Origin: Anaerolineae bacterium
GTDB lineage: Bacteria > Chloroflexota > Anaerolineae > Anaerolineales > UBA4823
Assembly (NCBI GenBank): GCA_003327455.1
Contig: QOQU01000003.1
Span: 372,001 to 436,000 of the forward strand
Direction of reading: 5' to 3'
Length of the DNA: 64,000 nucleotides
Positions within the stretch are counted from its first letter, which is position 1. Each line of letters starts with the position of its first letter. Shown here piece by piece: positions 52,345 through 60,961 of the stretch. Position numbers and translations under genes: made by a program. The notes beneath the pieces were generated by a model that did no database searches, was not told where the DNA came from, and saw nothing but the letters and a program-made list of their open reading frames with translations.

Positions 52345-55300
52345 TTAGCGGAAGATGATCGGGAAGAAAAATGCCGAGCTGGGGTGAGAGAGATTCCACG
52401 CTCCAATATCGACATAATTTCCAGCTAAGTCGAAAACCCGAGCCCAGATAGAAAAATTGAGCATTTTGTCTGTCAGATCAAACCCCCATCCATCGCTCTC
52501 ATCCCAATCTTCCCCAAGCAGTTCCCAGTTCCCCGATTCCCAATTGGCAGAATGACGGTAAAGACGGACATGGCTGATCGCGCCGTTGCCGTCATAAGCG
52601 AGTATGCGAATCGGGAAGATTTCTTGCGGGATGATCTGGTAATTATTGGGAGTCAAAAACGCTGCCACAGGGGCTTGTGAATCGTTGAGGAGGGTGAGCG
52701 TGTATTTGAGTGGCAGGTCACCGGCTGCGGGGTGATTAAAAGCTTTTACCTTTAGATAATATTGTCCGGCGCGGGATATTTGGTACGATAGGCTGGAATC
52801 GGTCAGACGGGCATGCACCTTGTCATCGTTCTCGACTAACACGGATTTGCCGTCAGAGTCAAGCAGATAGAGGTAAGGATCGAGGATGGCGTTGGGGTTC
52901 GATCGGTCAGCGATGACCTGGACGCCAATTCGATCGCCTGGGTTAGCAAAGAATTTATAGAAGTCAATATCTCCGGACGGACAAATCTCTCCCTGTACAG
53001 TTGTGTTTAGACTGATATCGGTAGCATTGTTATACTGATCGTTGGGTTCGCCTGTTAGTGGACAGTTAGAGGGTTCAAACGGTACAATGCTCACATCATC
53101 CAGAAACCACCCTTTGAATTTGTTGTTATATTTGTCCAAAGTGTTGAAGTAAAAACGAATCTGGATCGTTTTTCCTGCATAAGGCGCAAGCGAAATCTGT
53201 GGGCTTTGCAACCAGATCTCCATTGGATCGTCACTGAACTGATAAAGATTTTCAAAAGCGCCTCCATAGACCGAAATTTGCACCCAACGTTGATCCCAAT
53301 AGGTTTGGTCGCTTTCTGTTTGATAATACGACCAGAAGCGCAATGCATACGGGGGGGAGGCGGGAATTTGAAGTGGAGGTGAAGTCAGGAATCCGAAGTT
53401 CGGTTGACCGGTGTCATATCCATCTTGAGGTTTTGAGTTTGTGTCGTATTTCCAACTAATCCTGCCGTTTGGGGTGTGATTTAATTCGTCTGTTTTATCA
53501 AAAAAGCCTGAGGCAATCCAGCCCTTATCAGTCTCAAAATCGTCTGTAAAGGGAACGGAAAGAGAAGTAGATGAAGTAGAAGCGGCGACTATTGAGAAGT
53601 TAAAAGCCGTTGACCAGTTGCTTGTTCCGTTCGAGTTCCTCGCTCGAACGCGCCAGGTGTAGTTACCCGCTGGCAACGATCCGACCTGCCAATAGGGAAC
53701 TGTGAGCCAGGGTGATTGGATGGGAGACGACCCGGAGCGGGTGTATTCGACCTGAAATTCCGTGCCACGCCCTAAATTCTCCCAATGGAAGGTGACTGAA
53801 CTGCTGGCGGGTAAGGAGGCGTTGTTCAGTGGTGAGATAGGATAAGGAGTTGCCGGGGAAGAACTGCGTAGAGAGACAACCATTGAGGCTGTTGAATTGT
53901 CACCGATCCAGTTATCCGCCAGATTAGAATCGGAGGTTACAATGGTTTCTCCTCGTCCTCGATAATTATTCTGCAAGAAAAGGGTAGCCACGACATTTGA
54001 GCCAAGTTTGATTGATGAAGCGTTATTAATGCCAACATTGCCTAAACTCGTATGGCTACCATTAGCAAAGGTGGAACAGGCGCCCTGATAGTCGGGCTCG
54101 GCGAAAAGCGCCACCTGGTCGGCTGTTGGCTCGCAGGTGGAAGGGGGGGATTGAGGACAGTCATACCGCTTAAAGAAATGCCTGAGACCTGGCAAACCAA
54201 TGGACTGATTGCCGGCTTTATCGTAAACCCGTAAAGCGATGGAGATCGGCCCATCAGGTACGTTTGACGCACATAGATCCCATTGATAAGAGAAAACATT
54301 TGAGGAAAACATCTCCCCAATTTCTCGCCAGGTACCATCGTAGTTAACAATGAATTTTGCCCCGTATATACCGCTCAGATCGTCTTTTGCCCAACCTTCC
54401 AACCTTACGATGGATGTAAAGACACTATCTCCCAGTTGAGGGGAGAGAATATCTCCATAGGGTGGGGTTTGATCGCCCAGATAGTAATTGCGGGAAACAT
54501 AGTCACTGCGAAATTGTTCACAAACGTCGGTGCTGCGGCAGTAAGGTTTGTCGGCTAAGATTCTTGGCCGCCCTCCATTAATGTCCACCTCTTCAAATGT
54601 GATGTCAACCGAGGTGCCCCAATAAGAGGCAGGATTGGTATGAACCATAAAGTGAAGGTGATGGGCTGTGCTGACACCCGTGTCGTCGGCTACCCCAATG
54701 AATTGGCCGCGCTGGACGAAGGTTCCGATGGTGCGTATAGAAGCTGGAATGCTGTTTTGAGCCAGGTGAAGATAAAGTTGATACGTGACCGGGTTGGTTG
54801 TCGGGTCGCGCAGCACGATCCAATTCGAGCAGTCAGTCGAGCCATTTGGGCAATTATCCTTTACGCTCCAGACAGTACCACCTTTGGCAGCGTAAAGATT
54901 GAACATCTGAGCAACACCCGGCGTGGCAAAGTCGAAGGCATAGTGTGCATTGCCGCTCGGCGTGTAACGGTCGTGAGCAACACTTTGGGTCAGGCGCATG
55001 GTTACCCCTGCTGCCCAGGGGAGGCGATAACCATGAAATGGGCCGACATCCGCCAGAGCCTTCATTTGTGCGTCACGCATCAACCAAAGGTTCTTTTCTT
55101 CAACTGAAAGTAAATCCGTGGAGCTAGACTTGAGCTGGGTCTGCCATTGTGGCTCGCCGGGCAGAAAGACCTCCCACTGACCGAGGGAAGTTCTTTGTAA
55201 GATTACCAGACCCGGCTCTGTCGGGACAACTTCCCCTGTTTGAGGATCAACCGGGACGATAAAAGCCGTTGCCCGATCTTGCTCAACGTTCAAACGAATG

Positions 55301-55527
55301 TCCTCGACCGCTGTATCAAATAACTCATAGATGGGTTGTAGCCCTTTCTTACGGGAAATGGTTTCGATAATCGCCAGGCGAATTTGGGCTTCAACGGAGG
55401 TTGGTGTCGGTGAGGGTTGATAGGTGGGTTGAGGAGAAGCGCTATCCACAGCTTGAAAGCGAGTTGTCAACATCCATGATACCAATAAGAAAATGGACGA
55501 CAGGAGAATGAAAATGCGGCTTTTCAT
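52345..55527 (-). CDS. Secreted multi-domain M23 peptidase
   Basis: A 1060-residue exported protein. After a signal peptide comes an N-terminal region, then an M23/LytM domain (about residues 175-310) with HYAFDFA and AHHLHFMVH zinc ligands. An Ig-like segment follows (GWAKDDLSGIYGAKF). Next is a beta/gamma-crystallin-like segment (about 470-555; ALFAEPDYQGACSTF, FLQNNYRGRGETI), then an FN3 domain, a jelly-roll/MAM-like domain (FETDKGWIASGFF, GWFLDDVSIV) and a bacterial pre-peptidase (PPC) domain with DIDFYKFFANPGDRIGV. The C-terminus ends FFFPIIFR, like the tails of two other exported proteins here. It should cut peptidoglycan or other peptides outside the cell. No Shine-Dalgarno sequence is visible. 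Confidence 0.88.
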   Translation of the reverse strand: MKSRIFILLSSIFLLVSWMLTTRFQAVDSASPQPTYQPSPTPTSVEAQIRLAIIETISRKKGLQPIYELFDTAVEDIRLNVEQDRATAFIVPVDPQTGEVVPTEPGLVILQRTSLGQWEVFLPGEPQWQTQLKSSSTDLLSVEEKNLWLMRDAQMKALADVGPFHGYRLPWAAGVTMRLTQSVAHDRYTPSGNAHYAFDFATPGVAQMFNLYAAKGGTVWSVKDNCPNGSTDCSNWIVLRDPTTNPVTYQLYLHLAQNSIPASIRTIGTFVQRGQFIGVADDTGVSTAHHLHFMVHTNPASYWGTSVDITFEEVDINGGRPRILADKPYCRSTDVCEQFRSDYVSRNYYLGDQTPPYGDILSPQLGDSVFTSIVRLEGWAKDDLSGIYGAKFIVNYDGTWREIGEMFSSNVFSYQWDLCASNVPDGPISIALRVYDKAGNQSIGLPGLRHFFKRYDCPQSPPSTCEPTADQVALFAEPDYQGACSTFANGSHTSLGNVGINNASSIKLGSNVVATLFLQNNYRGRGETIVTSDSNLADNWIGDNSTASMVVSLRSSSPATPYPISPLNNASLPASSSVTFHWENLGRGTEFQVEYTRSGSSPIQSPWLTVPYWQVGSLPAGNYTWRVRARNSNGTSNWSTAFNFSIVAASTSSTSLSVPFTDDFETDKGWIASGFFDKTDELNHTPNGRISWKYDTNSKPQDGYDTGQPNFGFLTSPPLQIPASPPYALRFWSYYQTESDQTYWDQRWVQISVYGGAFENLYQFSDDPMEIWLQSPQISLAPYAGKTIQIRFYFNTLDKYNNKFKGWFLDDVSIVPFEPSNCPLTGEPNDQYNNATDISLNTTVQGEICPSGDIDFYKFFANPGDRIGVQVIADRSNPNAILDPYLYLLDSDGKSVLVENDDKVHARLTDSSLSYQISRAGQYYLKVKAFNHPAAGDLPLKYTLTLLNDSQAPVAAFLTPNNYQIIPQEIFPIRILAYDGNGAISHVRLYRHSANWESGNWELLGEDWDESDGWGFDLTDKMLNFSIWARVFDLAGNYVDIGAWNLSHPSSAFFFPIIFR

Positions 55528-55542
55528 GGAAGGTCTAACAGG

Positions 55543-55567
55543 ATTTTATCATGAGATACGATATAAT
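55543..55567. promoter_or_regulatory. Compact divergent promoter pair
   Basis: In the 46 bases between two divergent genes there are two -10 boxes. On the plus strand TATAAT is at 55562-55567, six bases before the ATG at 55574. On the minus strand TGATAAAAT (extended -10; TAAAAT at 55548-55543) lies 15 bases before the ATG at 55527. Neither has a good -35. Confidence 0.5.
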
Positions 55568-55573
55568 CGCATT

Positions 55574-56044
55574 ATGATTAGACGGAACTCCGAGGTCAGG
55601 AATTTTGAACTGGTTTTCTTTGTCGTAGGGCTATTTTTCGCTGCATATGGTTTTATTCTCTTTCGAAATCCTCGTATTGCAATTGAATGGCAAACTGCTA
55701 CCGAAATCGACACCGTAGGGTTTAATCTCTATCGAGCGGAAAACTCTGGCGGCCCATATATCCAGATCAACAAATCCATTATTCCCTCATCCAATGAACC
55801 CTTGAAGGGCGGGGAATATAAATATGTGGATGCAAATGTGGTGCCAAATCAGGTTTATTATTATCAATTAGAGGATATTGATACGCAGGGAAAAACGACC
55901 CGACATGAGCCTATCCGAGTTCAGGCAAAAGCAGCGGGTATCCTGGAGATGATTTCTGGAGGGATTCTCAGCGTGGTTGGTTTACTCCTTCTCTTGCGTA
56001 AAAGGCAACGGATAGCAATTGATCTGGAAAGAAGCAGAGAATGA
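55574..56044 (+). CDS. FN3-like protein with N- and C-terminal membrane helices
   Basis: A 156-residue protein. Residues 12-28 form a helix, residues 34-115 an FN3-like domain, and about 118-138 a second helix followed by the basic end LRKRQR. The domain signature IEWQTATEIDTVGFNLYRA closely resembles LKWETATEMDNLGF in the protein at 60962. Both helices place the domain outside the cell. The start chosen is the ATG at 55574; a TATAAT lies six bases before it and no Shine-Dalgarno sequence is seen. Its stop overlaps the HprK-like gene by four bases, so it is the first gene of the cassette that runs to the right edge. Confidence 0.78.
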   Translation: MIRRNSEVRNFELVFFVVGLFFAAYGFILFRNPRIAIEWQTATEIDTVGFNLYRAENSGGPYIQINKSIIPSSNEPLKGGEYKYVDANVVPNQVYYYQLEDIDTQGKTTRHEPIRVQAKAAGILEMISGGILSVVGLLLLLRKRQRIAIDLERSRE

Positions 56045-56829
56045 AGAAAGGGTGTTTGTCGATCAAGGTCGGCCCCTTCTCAATTGGACTGACAACAGAT
56101 GATGAGAAATTTTGCGCAAGACTGGCGGGGTTTTATCAGGAGTTTCTCACCGAGCAAGAACCGATTCTGACCATCCAGACAAAAATATCCCAAGAAAAAG
56201 GCGAAATCCCAGCCTTGCCAACGATCAACCCGGATAAAATCGTATTCGATGCGCCGGGTTATCGAGGGGAGTTAAACTGGTTCGAGAAAAGCGCATTTCT
56301 CGAACTAGGAGGCAAAGAGGCTCTGGTGGGTTGCGATTATTTCCTGCGGGTGACCGTTGCAGTGGTTGCATACCACGCAGGGGGAATCCTGTTTCACGCC
56401 GCCGGGGTCGAAAGAGAAGGTAAAGCCTATTTGTTTATCGGGCACTCTGGAGCCGGGAAGACCACCACAGCTCGCAATTCGCCCCCTGGATCTGTCCTGA
56501 ACGATGACTTACTCATCCTGTACCCTTCTGCCGATGGATGGGTGGCTTACGCTACCCCTTTCTATAACCCAACGCAGGTTCGTCCGCGGCCAGGATCTGC
56601 CCCCATCCAGAAAATCCTGTATTTGGTTAAAGATCAAAATGTCTATTTGGAAGAAATTCCTTTGGCGATTGCCCTTGCCGAAATGATTGCCTGTGTACCG
56701 GTTCTTACCGCTTCTTCTTTTTACCTGCCGGAGATTCTGAAGCGGTGTAATGAAATTCTGGCAACGATTCCCTACTATCACCTGCATTTGTTACCGGATG
56801 ACTCTTATTGGAAAATCCTCCTTGTTTGA
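56041..56829 (+). CDS. HPr-kinase-like ATPase (HprK-related)
   Basis: A 262-residue cytoplasmic protein. The N-terminal part is a beta-rich segment; the P-loop GHSGAGKTTTAR begins at residue 134 and is followed by SVLNDDLLIL (Asp155/Asp156), the arrangement of HPr kinase/phosphorylase C-terminal domains. It lacks the true HprK N-terminal domain and the HPr-binding signature, so it is an HprK-related protein of the kind found in RiPP and exported-peptide loci next to PqqD proteins. A PqqD-like gene indeed lies at 60609. Substrate unknown. It starts within the stop of the preceding FN3-like gene. Confidence 0.85.
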   Translation: MKKGCLSIKVGPFSIGLTTDDEKFCARLAGFYQEFLTEQEPILTIQTKISQEKGEIPALPTINPDKIVFDAPGYRGELNWFEKSAFLELGGKEALVGCDYFLRVTVAVVAYHAGGILFHAAGVEREGKAYLFIGHSGAGKTTTARNSPPGSVLNDDLLILYPSADGWVAYATPFYNPTQVRPRPGSAPIQKILYLVKDQNVYLEEIPLAIALAEMIACVPVLTASSFYLPEILKRCNEILATIPYYHLHLLPDDSYWKILLV

Positions 56830-56867
56830 TCGGATTTTTTCTATCCCCAGTTGATACAAAAGTACTA

Positions 56868-56896
56868 TTTACAATTGGATAGAAAAAGTCTAAAAT
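56868..56896 (+). promoter_or_regulatory. Promoter of the C25 peptidase part of the cassette
   Basis: TTTACA (56868-56873) and TAAAAT (56891-56896) are 17 bases apart, 23 bases before the ATG at 56919. The 89-base gap 56830-56918 holds nothing else recognisable. Confidence 0.6.
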
Positions 56897-56918
56897 GAGA
56901 TGGTAATGATTTTTAAGG

Positions 56919-59900
56919 ATGCAAATTAAGTTGTCATTTATAACTAGGATAAGAAACATGTTTGGAAAAAGAGTTGTTTTCGGGATCTTGATCGTAAGTT
57001 TGCTATTCGCCATGCTTCCTTTCAACACAACCGCACAGGGCGAGGTAGCCATGCAGGATGGTTTTCAACTTCTTCAAGCGGACGACTGGCGAGTTACGAT
57101 CGAGTACCGTGGGGGGGAATATTCGTTTCAAAAAGTGGAGAGAAACGGTAAGACTTATGATCAAATTGTGCTGAAAGACGCTTCTAACCTTAATGAGCCT
57201 GGTAAACCGAGCTTGCCGGTCGTTTCCACCGCCATCGGAGTACCGGCTGAGGCTGAATTCTCTTTGCAAATTGATGACGTGCAGACAGAGACCTTGCCGG
57301 GCGAATTCTGGATTGAGCCTGGCACAACCTATGTGATCGGGGAAGAGGAACTAACTCCTGGCGAAATCTCTTTTATCGAAGATGAAACCGTTTATTCAAG
57401 TGCAGAGAACTTTCCGGGCGTGATCGTTGAGCTGGGCGAGGCGGCAAAACTGCGCGCCCAACGCCTTTTACCCGTGCGGGTTTATCCTTTTCAATTTGTA
57501 GCGGCAACCAAACAGCTCATCCGCATTCGGGCGGTCACATTCACCATTGAGTTTCGTTACCCGGATGGATATCCGCCCCTGGCGCAATCTTCTGAAGGCG
57601 CCCTGGAGGAACCTGCTCCCTTTGAACAAATTTACCAGCAAAACCTGCTGAATTACAGTCAAGCCAGGCGCTATCGTTATTTTGAACCTCAAAACGAATT
57701 GCCCGCCCAACTGTTGAGCGAGACCTCAGCTAATGAACGTTACAAGATACCCGTGACCGAAGACGGAATTTATAAACTGACTTACGAAGCCCTTCAGGCA
57801 GCCGGCATGCCTGTAAATGCAGTGAATCCACAAACTTTCTCGATGACCAATCAGGGAAGACCAGTCTCGATATATGTACACAACAGCGATGGCGACCCCA
57901 ATAAATTCAGCGCCGGAGAATACATTTTGTTTTTTGGTGAACGACTGGATGGCACTTACCTGGCATCCCTGTACAGCGACGAGGATGATTTCTGGCGGGA
58001 TAGTTTTTATCGCGCTGGAGAGTCTAATCTTACTTCTTTCGAAGCAAAATTTAACCGCTACATGGTAGAGAAGTACACGAACCAGAATGTCTACTGGCTG
58101 AACGTGGGCGGCACGGGCGGACCTTTTATGGAACAGGTGACGGCCTTGCCTGCGTCTGCCCCTTATTTAGATGCCTTTCAGGAGCGCATTCATTTTGAGC
58201 AGCAAAATATATGGTGGACCACCCACCATACCAGTGTAGATACCTTCTTTTGGGAAGGAATAAAATTTACGAGTAATACAACGAAAGACTATATTCTGAA
58301 TATTCCCTATCCTGTGCAAAGCGGAACGGTTACCCTGCGGGGTGAATTTGTAGCCAACGCGCAATCTACTAGTGTGAATCCGGATCATCGCCAGGTGTTC
58401 TATATAAACAAGACTCAATACCCGAACCCTATCGGAACGATTACGTGGGATGGTAAAAGAAGATACACTTTTGAGTTATCTTTCCCAGCCTCCTATTTGC
58501 TTAATGGAGCGAACACATTAACCATCGCATTTGAAAAGGTCAGCGGCATGACCGTTGACGATATTTTTGTCGATTGGTTTGAGATGATATACTTGAGACA
58601 AACTTATGCTGAGGGAGATCAAATTATCCTCAACAGACCGGGTAACCTGGTTCAAGAAATACCTTCCGACGCATCATTTCAAATCGGGAATTTCTCCCAG
58701 CAACCAGTATTGTTATCCATTGCAGATCCTCTGAGTCCAAAATTTGTATCTGGAATGAGTTATGAAGGCGGGGTGTTATCCTTTCGTTCTTCTGTAGAAA
58801 CAGGAACAAGCTTCATTGCTGCGATTCCCAAAACCCCCCATAGTGTCGAGAAGGTGATCGATCGCGATTATTTAGGCTCAAGAGCGGATTATATCTTCAT
58901 CACGCCGAAAGTTTTCCTGGATTCAGTACAAGACTTTGCTGATTACCGACAAAATCACGATGGTCTAACGACAAAGGTTGTACCTCTGGAGGATATCTTC
59001 AATCAATTTAATTTTGGAATCTATCATCCGCGAGCAATTAAGAATTACCTTCAGGAAGCCTATGATCGCTGGTCGCCGAAACCAACCTATGTCTTACTGG
59101 TGGGCGATGGGCACTGGAATCTGCTCGGTTCGAGCCAGTATGATAATCCACCGATTTACATGCCGCCCAATTTGCAGTGGGTGGATCCGTGGCAGGGGGA
59201 GATCGATTCGGCGAACGATCTGGTGACGGTGGATGGGTGGGATCCCCTGCCAGACCTGTTTATTGGTAGATTGCCGGTCAATAGCGCAGCAGAAATCACT
59301 GCTTACCTGAGCAAGGTTCAGGCTCACGAAGCCAACCTGAACCAAACCTGGCAAAAACGATATCTTTTTGTGGCGGATGCAAATGATCCCAACGCAGGTA
59401 ACTTCCCGGCTTTGAGCGACCAAGTCATTCAGGAATATTTGTCCCCTGGCAACGAGGCGCGTAAAATTTATCTCGATGTGGGCTATACATCCTATGATAC
59501 AGAAACGCAAGTGGATTTTCCATGTGGGGATCAAGTAGGGAACAATAAGTGTCCCAATGCAACCCAGACTTTGACAACAACCCTGAATACGACTGGCGTG
59601 GGTCATCTGGTTTATTCCGGGCATGGCTATGTCGATGGTTGGAGCAAAGCGGTTGTTTTTTCGAATGCAAATCTCGACTCCCTGACCAATTCTAATTACC
59701 TTCCCTTTGCTTTCACGCTGGATTGCCTGGATGGTTACTGGTATTACCCTAAGATAACCGTTTCGAATCATCGCGGGCCTTCTCTGATTGAAAGCCTGGT
59801 GCGGGCAACGAACAAAGGCATTGTGGCCGCTTTTTCGCCGACCGGGCTCGGTGTGGCTACTGCACATGACACCTTGCAGCGGGGCTTCTACGATGCCATC

Positions 59901-60077
59901 TTTAGCGGCGCGGAATGGCGCTTAGGGTCAGCGGCGACGCAGGCAAAAATTAGAATCTATACCGACGCTGAAATACATGTTGACTTGGTTCACACCTACA
60001 CGGTGTTTGGGGATCCAGCGCTTCTATTCTCCTCGCCAAAAGTGTTTGATATTTTCTTGCCTCTTCTGAAAAGATGA
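56919..60077 (+). CDS. Secreted C25 (gingipain-type) cysteine peptidase
   Basis: A protein of 1052 residues from the ATG at 56919, or 1039 from the ATG at 56958, which has AGGA upstream. A signal peptide GILIVSLLFAML is visible in either case. The N-terminal 570 residues are a beta-rich propeptide-like region. The C25 domain begins near KTPHSVEKVIDRDYLG; it has YVLLVGDGHWNLLG, the catalytic His902 in YSGHGYVDGW and catalytic Cys936 in TLDCLDGY (numbering from 56919). Gingipains leave cells by the type IX system of Bacteroidota, which is not seen here. The C-terminus ends in DIFLPLLKR. It overlaps the S26 peptidase gene by four bases. Confidence 0.88.
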   Translation: MQIKLSFITRIRNMFGKRVVFGILIVSLLFAMLPFNTTAQGEVAMQDGFQLLQADDWRVTIEYRGGEYSFQKVERNGKTYDQIVLKDASNLNEPGKPSLPVVSTAIGVPAEAEFSLQIDDVQTETLPGEFWIEPGTTYVIGEEELTPGEISFIEDETVYSSAENFPGVIVELGEAAKLRAQRLLPVRVYPFQFVAATKQLIRIRAVTFTIEFRYPDGYPPLAQSSEGALEEPAPFEQIYQQNLLNYSQARRYRYFEPQNELPAQLLSETSANERYKIPVTEDGIYKLTYEALQAAGMPVNAVNPQTFSMTNQGRPVSIYVHNSDGDPNKFSAGEYILFFGERLDGTYLASLYSDEDDFWRDSFYRAGESNLTSFEAKFNRYMVEKYTNQNVYWLNVGGTGGPFMEQVTALPASAPYLDAFQERIHFEQQNIWWTTHHTSVDTFFWEGIKFTSNTTKDYILNIPYPVQSGTVTLRGEFVANAQSTSVNPDHRQVFYINKTQYPNPIGTITWDGKRRYTFELSFPASYLLNGANTLTIAFEKVSGMTVDDIFVDWFEMIYLRQTYAEGDQIILNRPGNLVQEIPSDASFQIGNFSQQPVLLSIADPLSPKFVSGMSYEGGVLSFRSSVETGTSFIAAIPKTPHSVEKVIDRDYLGSRADYIFITPKVFLDSVQDFADYRQNHDGLTTKVVPLEDIFNQFNFGIYHPRAIKNYLQEAYDRWSPKPTYVLLVGDGHWNLLGSSQYDNPPIYMPPNLQWVDPWQGEIDSANDLVTVDGWDPLPDLFIGRLPVNSAAEITAYLSKVQAHEANLNQTWQKRYLFVADANDPNAGNFPALSDQVIQEYLSPGNEARKIYLDVGYTSYDTETQVDFPCGDQVGNNKCPNATQTLTTTLNTTGVGHLVYSGHGYVDGWSKAVVFSNANLDSLTNSNYLPFAFTLDCLDGYWYYPKITVSNHRGPSLIESLVRATNKGIVAAFSPTGLGVATAHDTLQRGFYDAIFSGAEWRLGSAATQAKIRIYTDAEIHVDLVHTYTVFGDPALLFSSPKVFDIFLPLLKR

Positions 60078-60640
60078 GTTTGGAAAAAATTACTCACCCG
60101 CAAATGATTGTCCTGAATAAAGTAGTCAGGGATACTTTAAAAGAATGTAATTCAGTCACCTTGCTCGTTAGAGGAACTAGCATGTATCCAATCCTTTTCC
60201 CCGGCGATAGAGTGATCGTCACAAGGGTTGATTTTCAAAATGTACGAACGGGTGACATTATTGTCTTTGAAGGGAGAGCGGATGTCTTTACGCATCGTGT
60301 GATTAAGACAACTAGAGGTGCTTTATTATCAAAAGGAGATAATTCCATTTTTCCTGATCCCCCCATTACCGATAGGAATTTAATGGGAAAAGTGACCGCA
60401 TATGAACGAAATGGCAGGCAGATACCCTTATCGGGTAAAATGGAGGTTATGAATGTATTTTTGGGTTACTGTCATTTGGCTGTTGGCATTGTGGGACAGA
60501 TCAGCCAGACAGTCTTGCGCTTTACACGGGGAAGATATCGGCGGTTCTTCTTTTGGATGGCAAGAAGCCTTTTAACAGTGGTTCATCTGATAGAGAGGAT
60601 ATTGCTTTATGGAAACCGAATTGAAAAATCGAATCCCTGA
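60074..60640 (+). CDS. S26 signal-peptidase-like protein of SipW (Ser-His) type
   Basis: A 188-residue protein. The nucleophile is Ser36 in GTSMYPILFPGDRV; the general base is His74 in VFTHRVIK, and KGDNSIFPDPP follows. A His instead of Lys at the base position is the SipW/ER-type signature. Unlike normal signal peptidases there is no N-terminal membrane helix; hydrophobic segments lie at the C-terminus (about residues 125-145 and 155-180). Proteins like this occur with PqqD and HprK-like genes in peptide loci. It overlaps the C25 gene before it and the PqqD gene after it, so the four belong to one transcript. Confidence 0.82.
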   Translation: MSLEKITHPQMIVLNKVVRDTLKECNSVTLLVRGTSMYPILFPGDRVIVTRVDFQNVRTGDIIVFEGRADVFTHRVIKTTRGALLSKGDNSIFPDPPITDRNLMGKVTAYERNGRQIPLSGKMEVMNVFLGYCHLAVGIVGQISQTVLRFTRGRYRRFFFWMARSLLTVVHLIERILLYGNRIEKSNP

Positions 60641-60917
60641 ACTGCAAACGGGAATTCTTCTACAACCTGTCACCGCCTCCACCGGGGAAACTAGGGAAAT
60701 GGTTGTTGTATTGCCGAATCGGAATCAGGTCAAGGTAGTCAACGAAGTCGGGGCTTTGATCTTAGAGTTGATTGACGGCAAATGCAGCGTGGCTGAAATC
60801 ATTACCGCAGTCCACGAATCGTATCAGGTTTCCCCGGAGCAGGTCGAGCGGGATGTGATCAGTTTTCTCAATCAACTCGTAGAGAAAGGCATTGTGAGTT
60901 TCTCAAACGGTGCCTGA
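60609..60917 (+). CDS. PqqD-like peptide-binding protein
   Basis: A 102-residue protein of the PqqD/RRE fold. The family phrase is VVNEVGALILELIDGKCSVAEII, followed by YQVSPEQVERDVISFLNQLVEKGIV. PqqD proteins present a precursor peptide to a modifying enzyme. Here no radical-SAM or other modifying enzyme is visible inside the window, only the HprK-like ATPase and proteases. The ATG lies 32 bases inside the S26 gene with AGAGGA before it. Confidence 0.87.
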   Translation: METELKNRIPELQTGILLQPVTASTGETREMVVVLPNRNQVKVVNEVGALILELIDGKCSVAEIITAVHESYQVSPEQVERDVISFLNQLVEKGIVSFSNGA

Positions 60918-60961
60918 TTGGGTGGGAAAACAACCTTAAGCCCGAGCATTATAAGGAATAA

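Noticed and set aside
59094-59867. Minus-strand open frame of 257 codons inside the C25 gene
   Set aside because: It lies wholly antisense to a gene with clear catalytic motifs, has no ribosome-binding site and shows no family resemblance; it is a shadow of the codon pattern.
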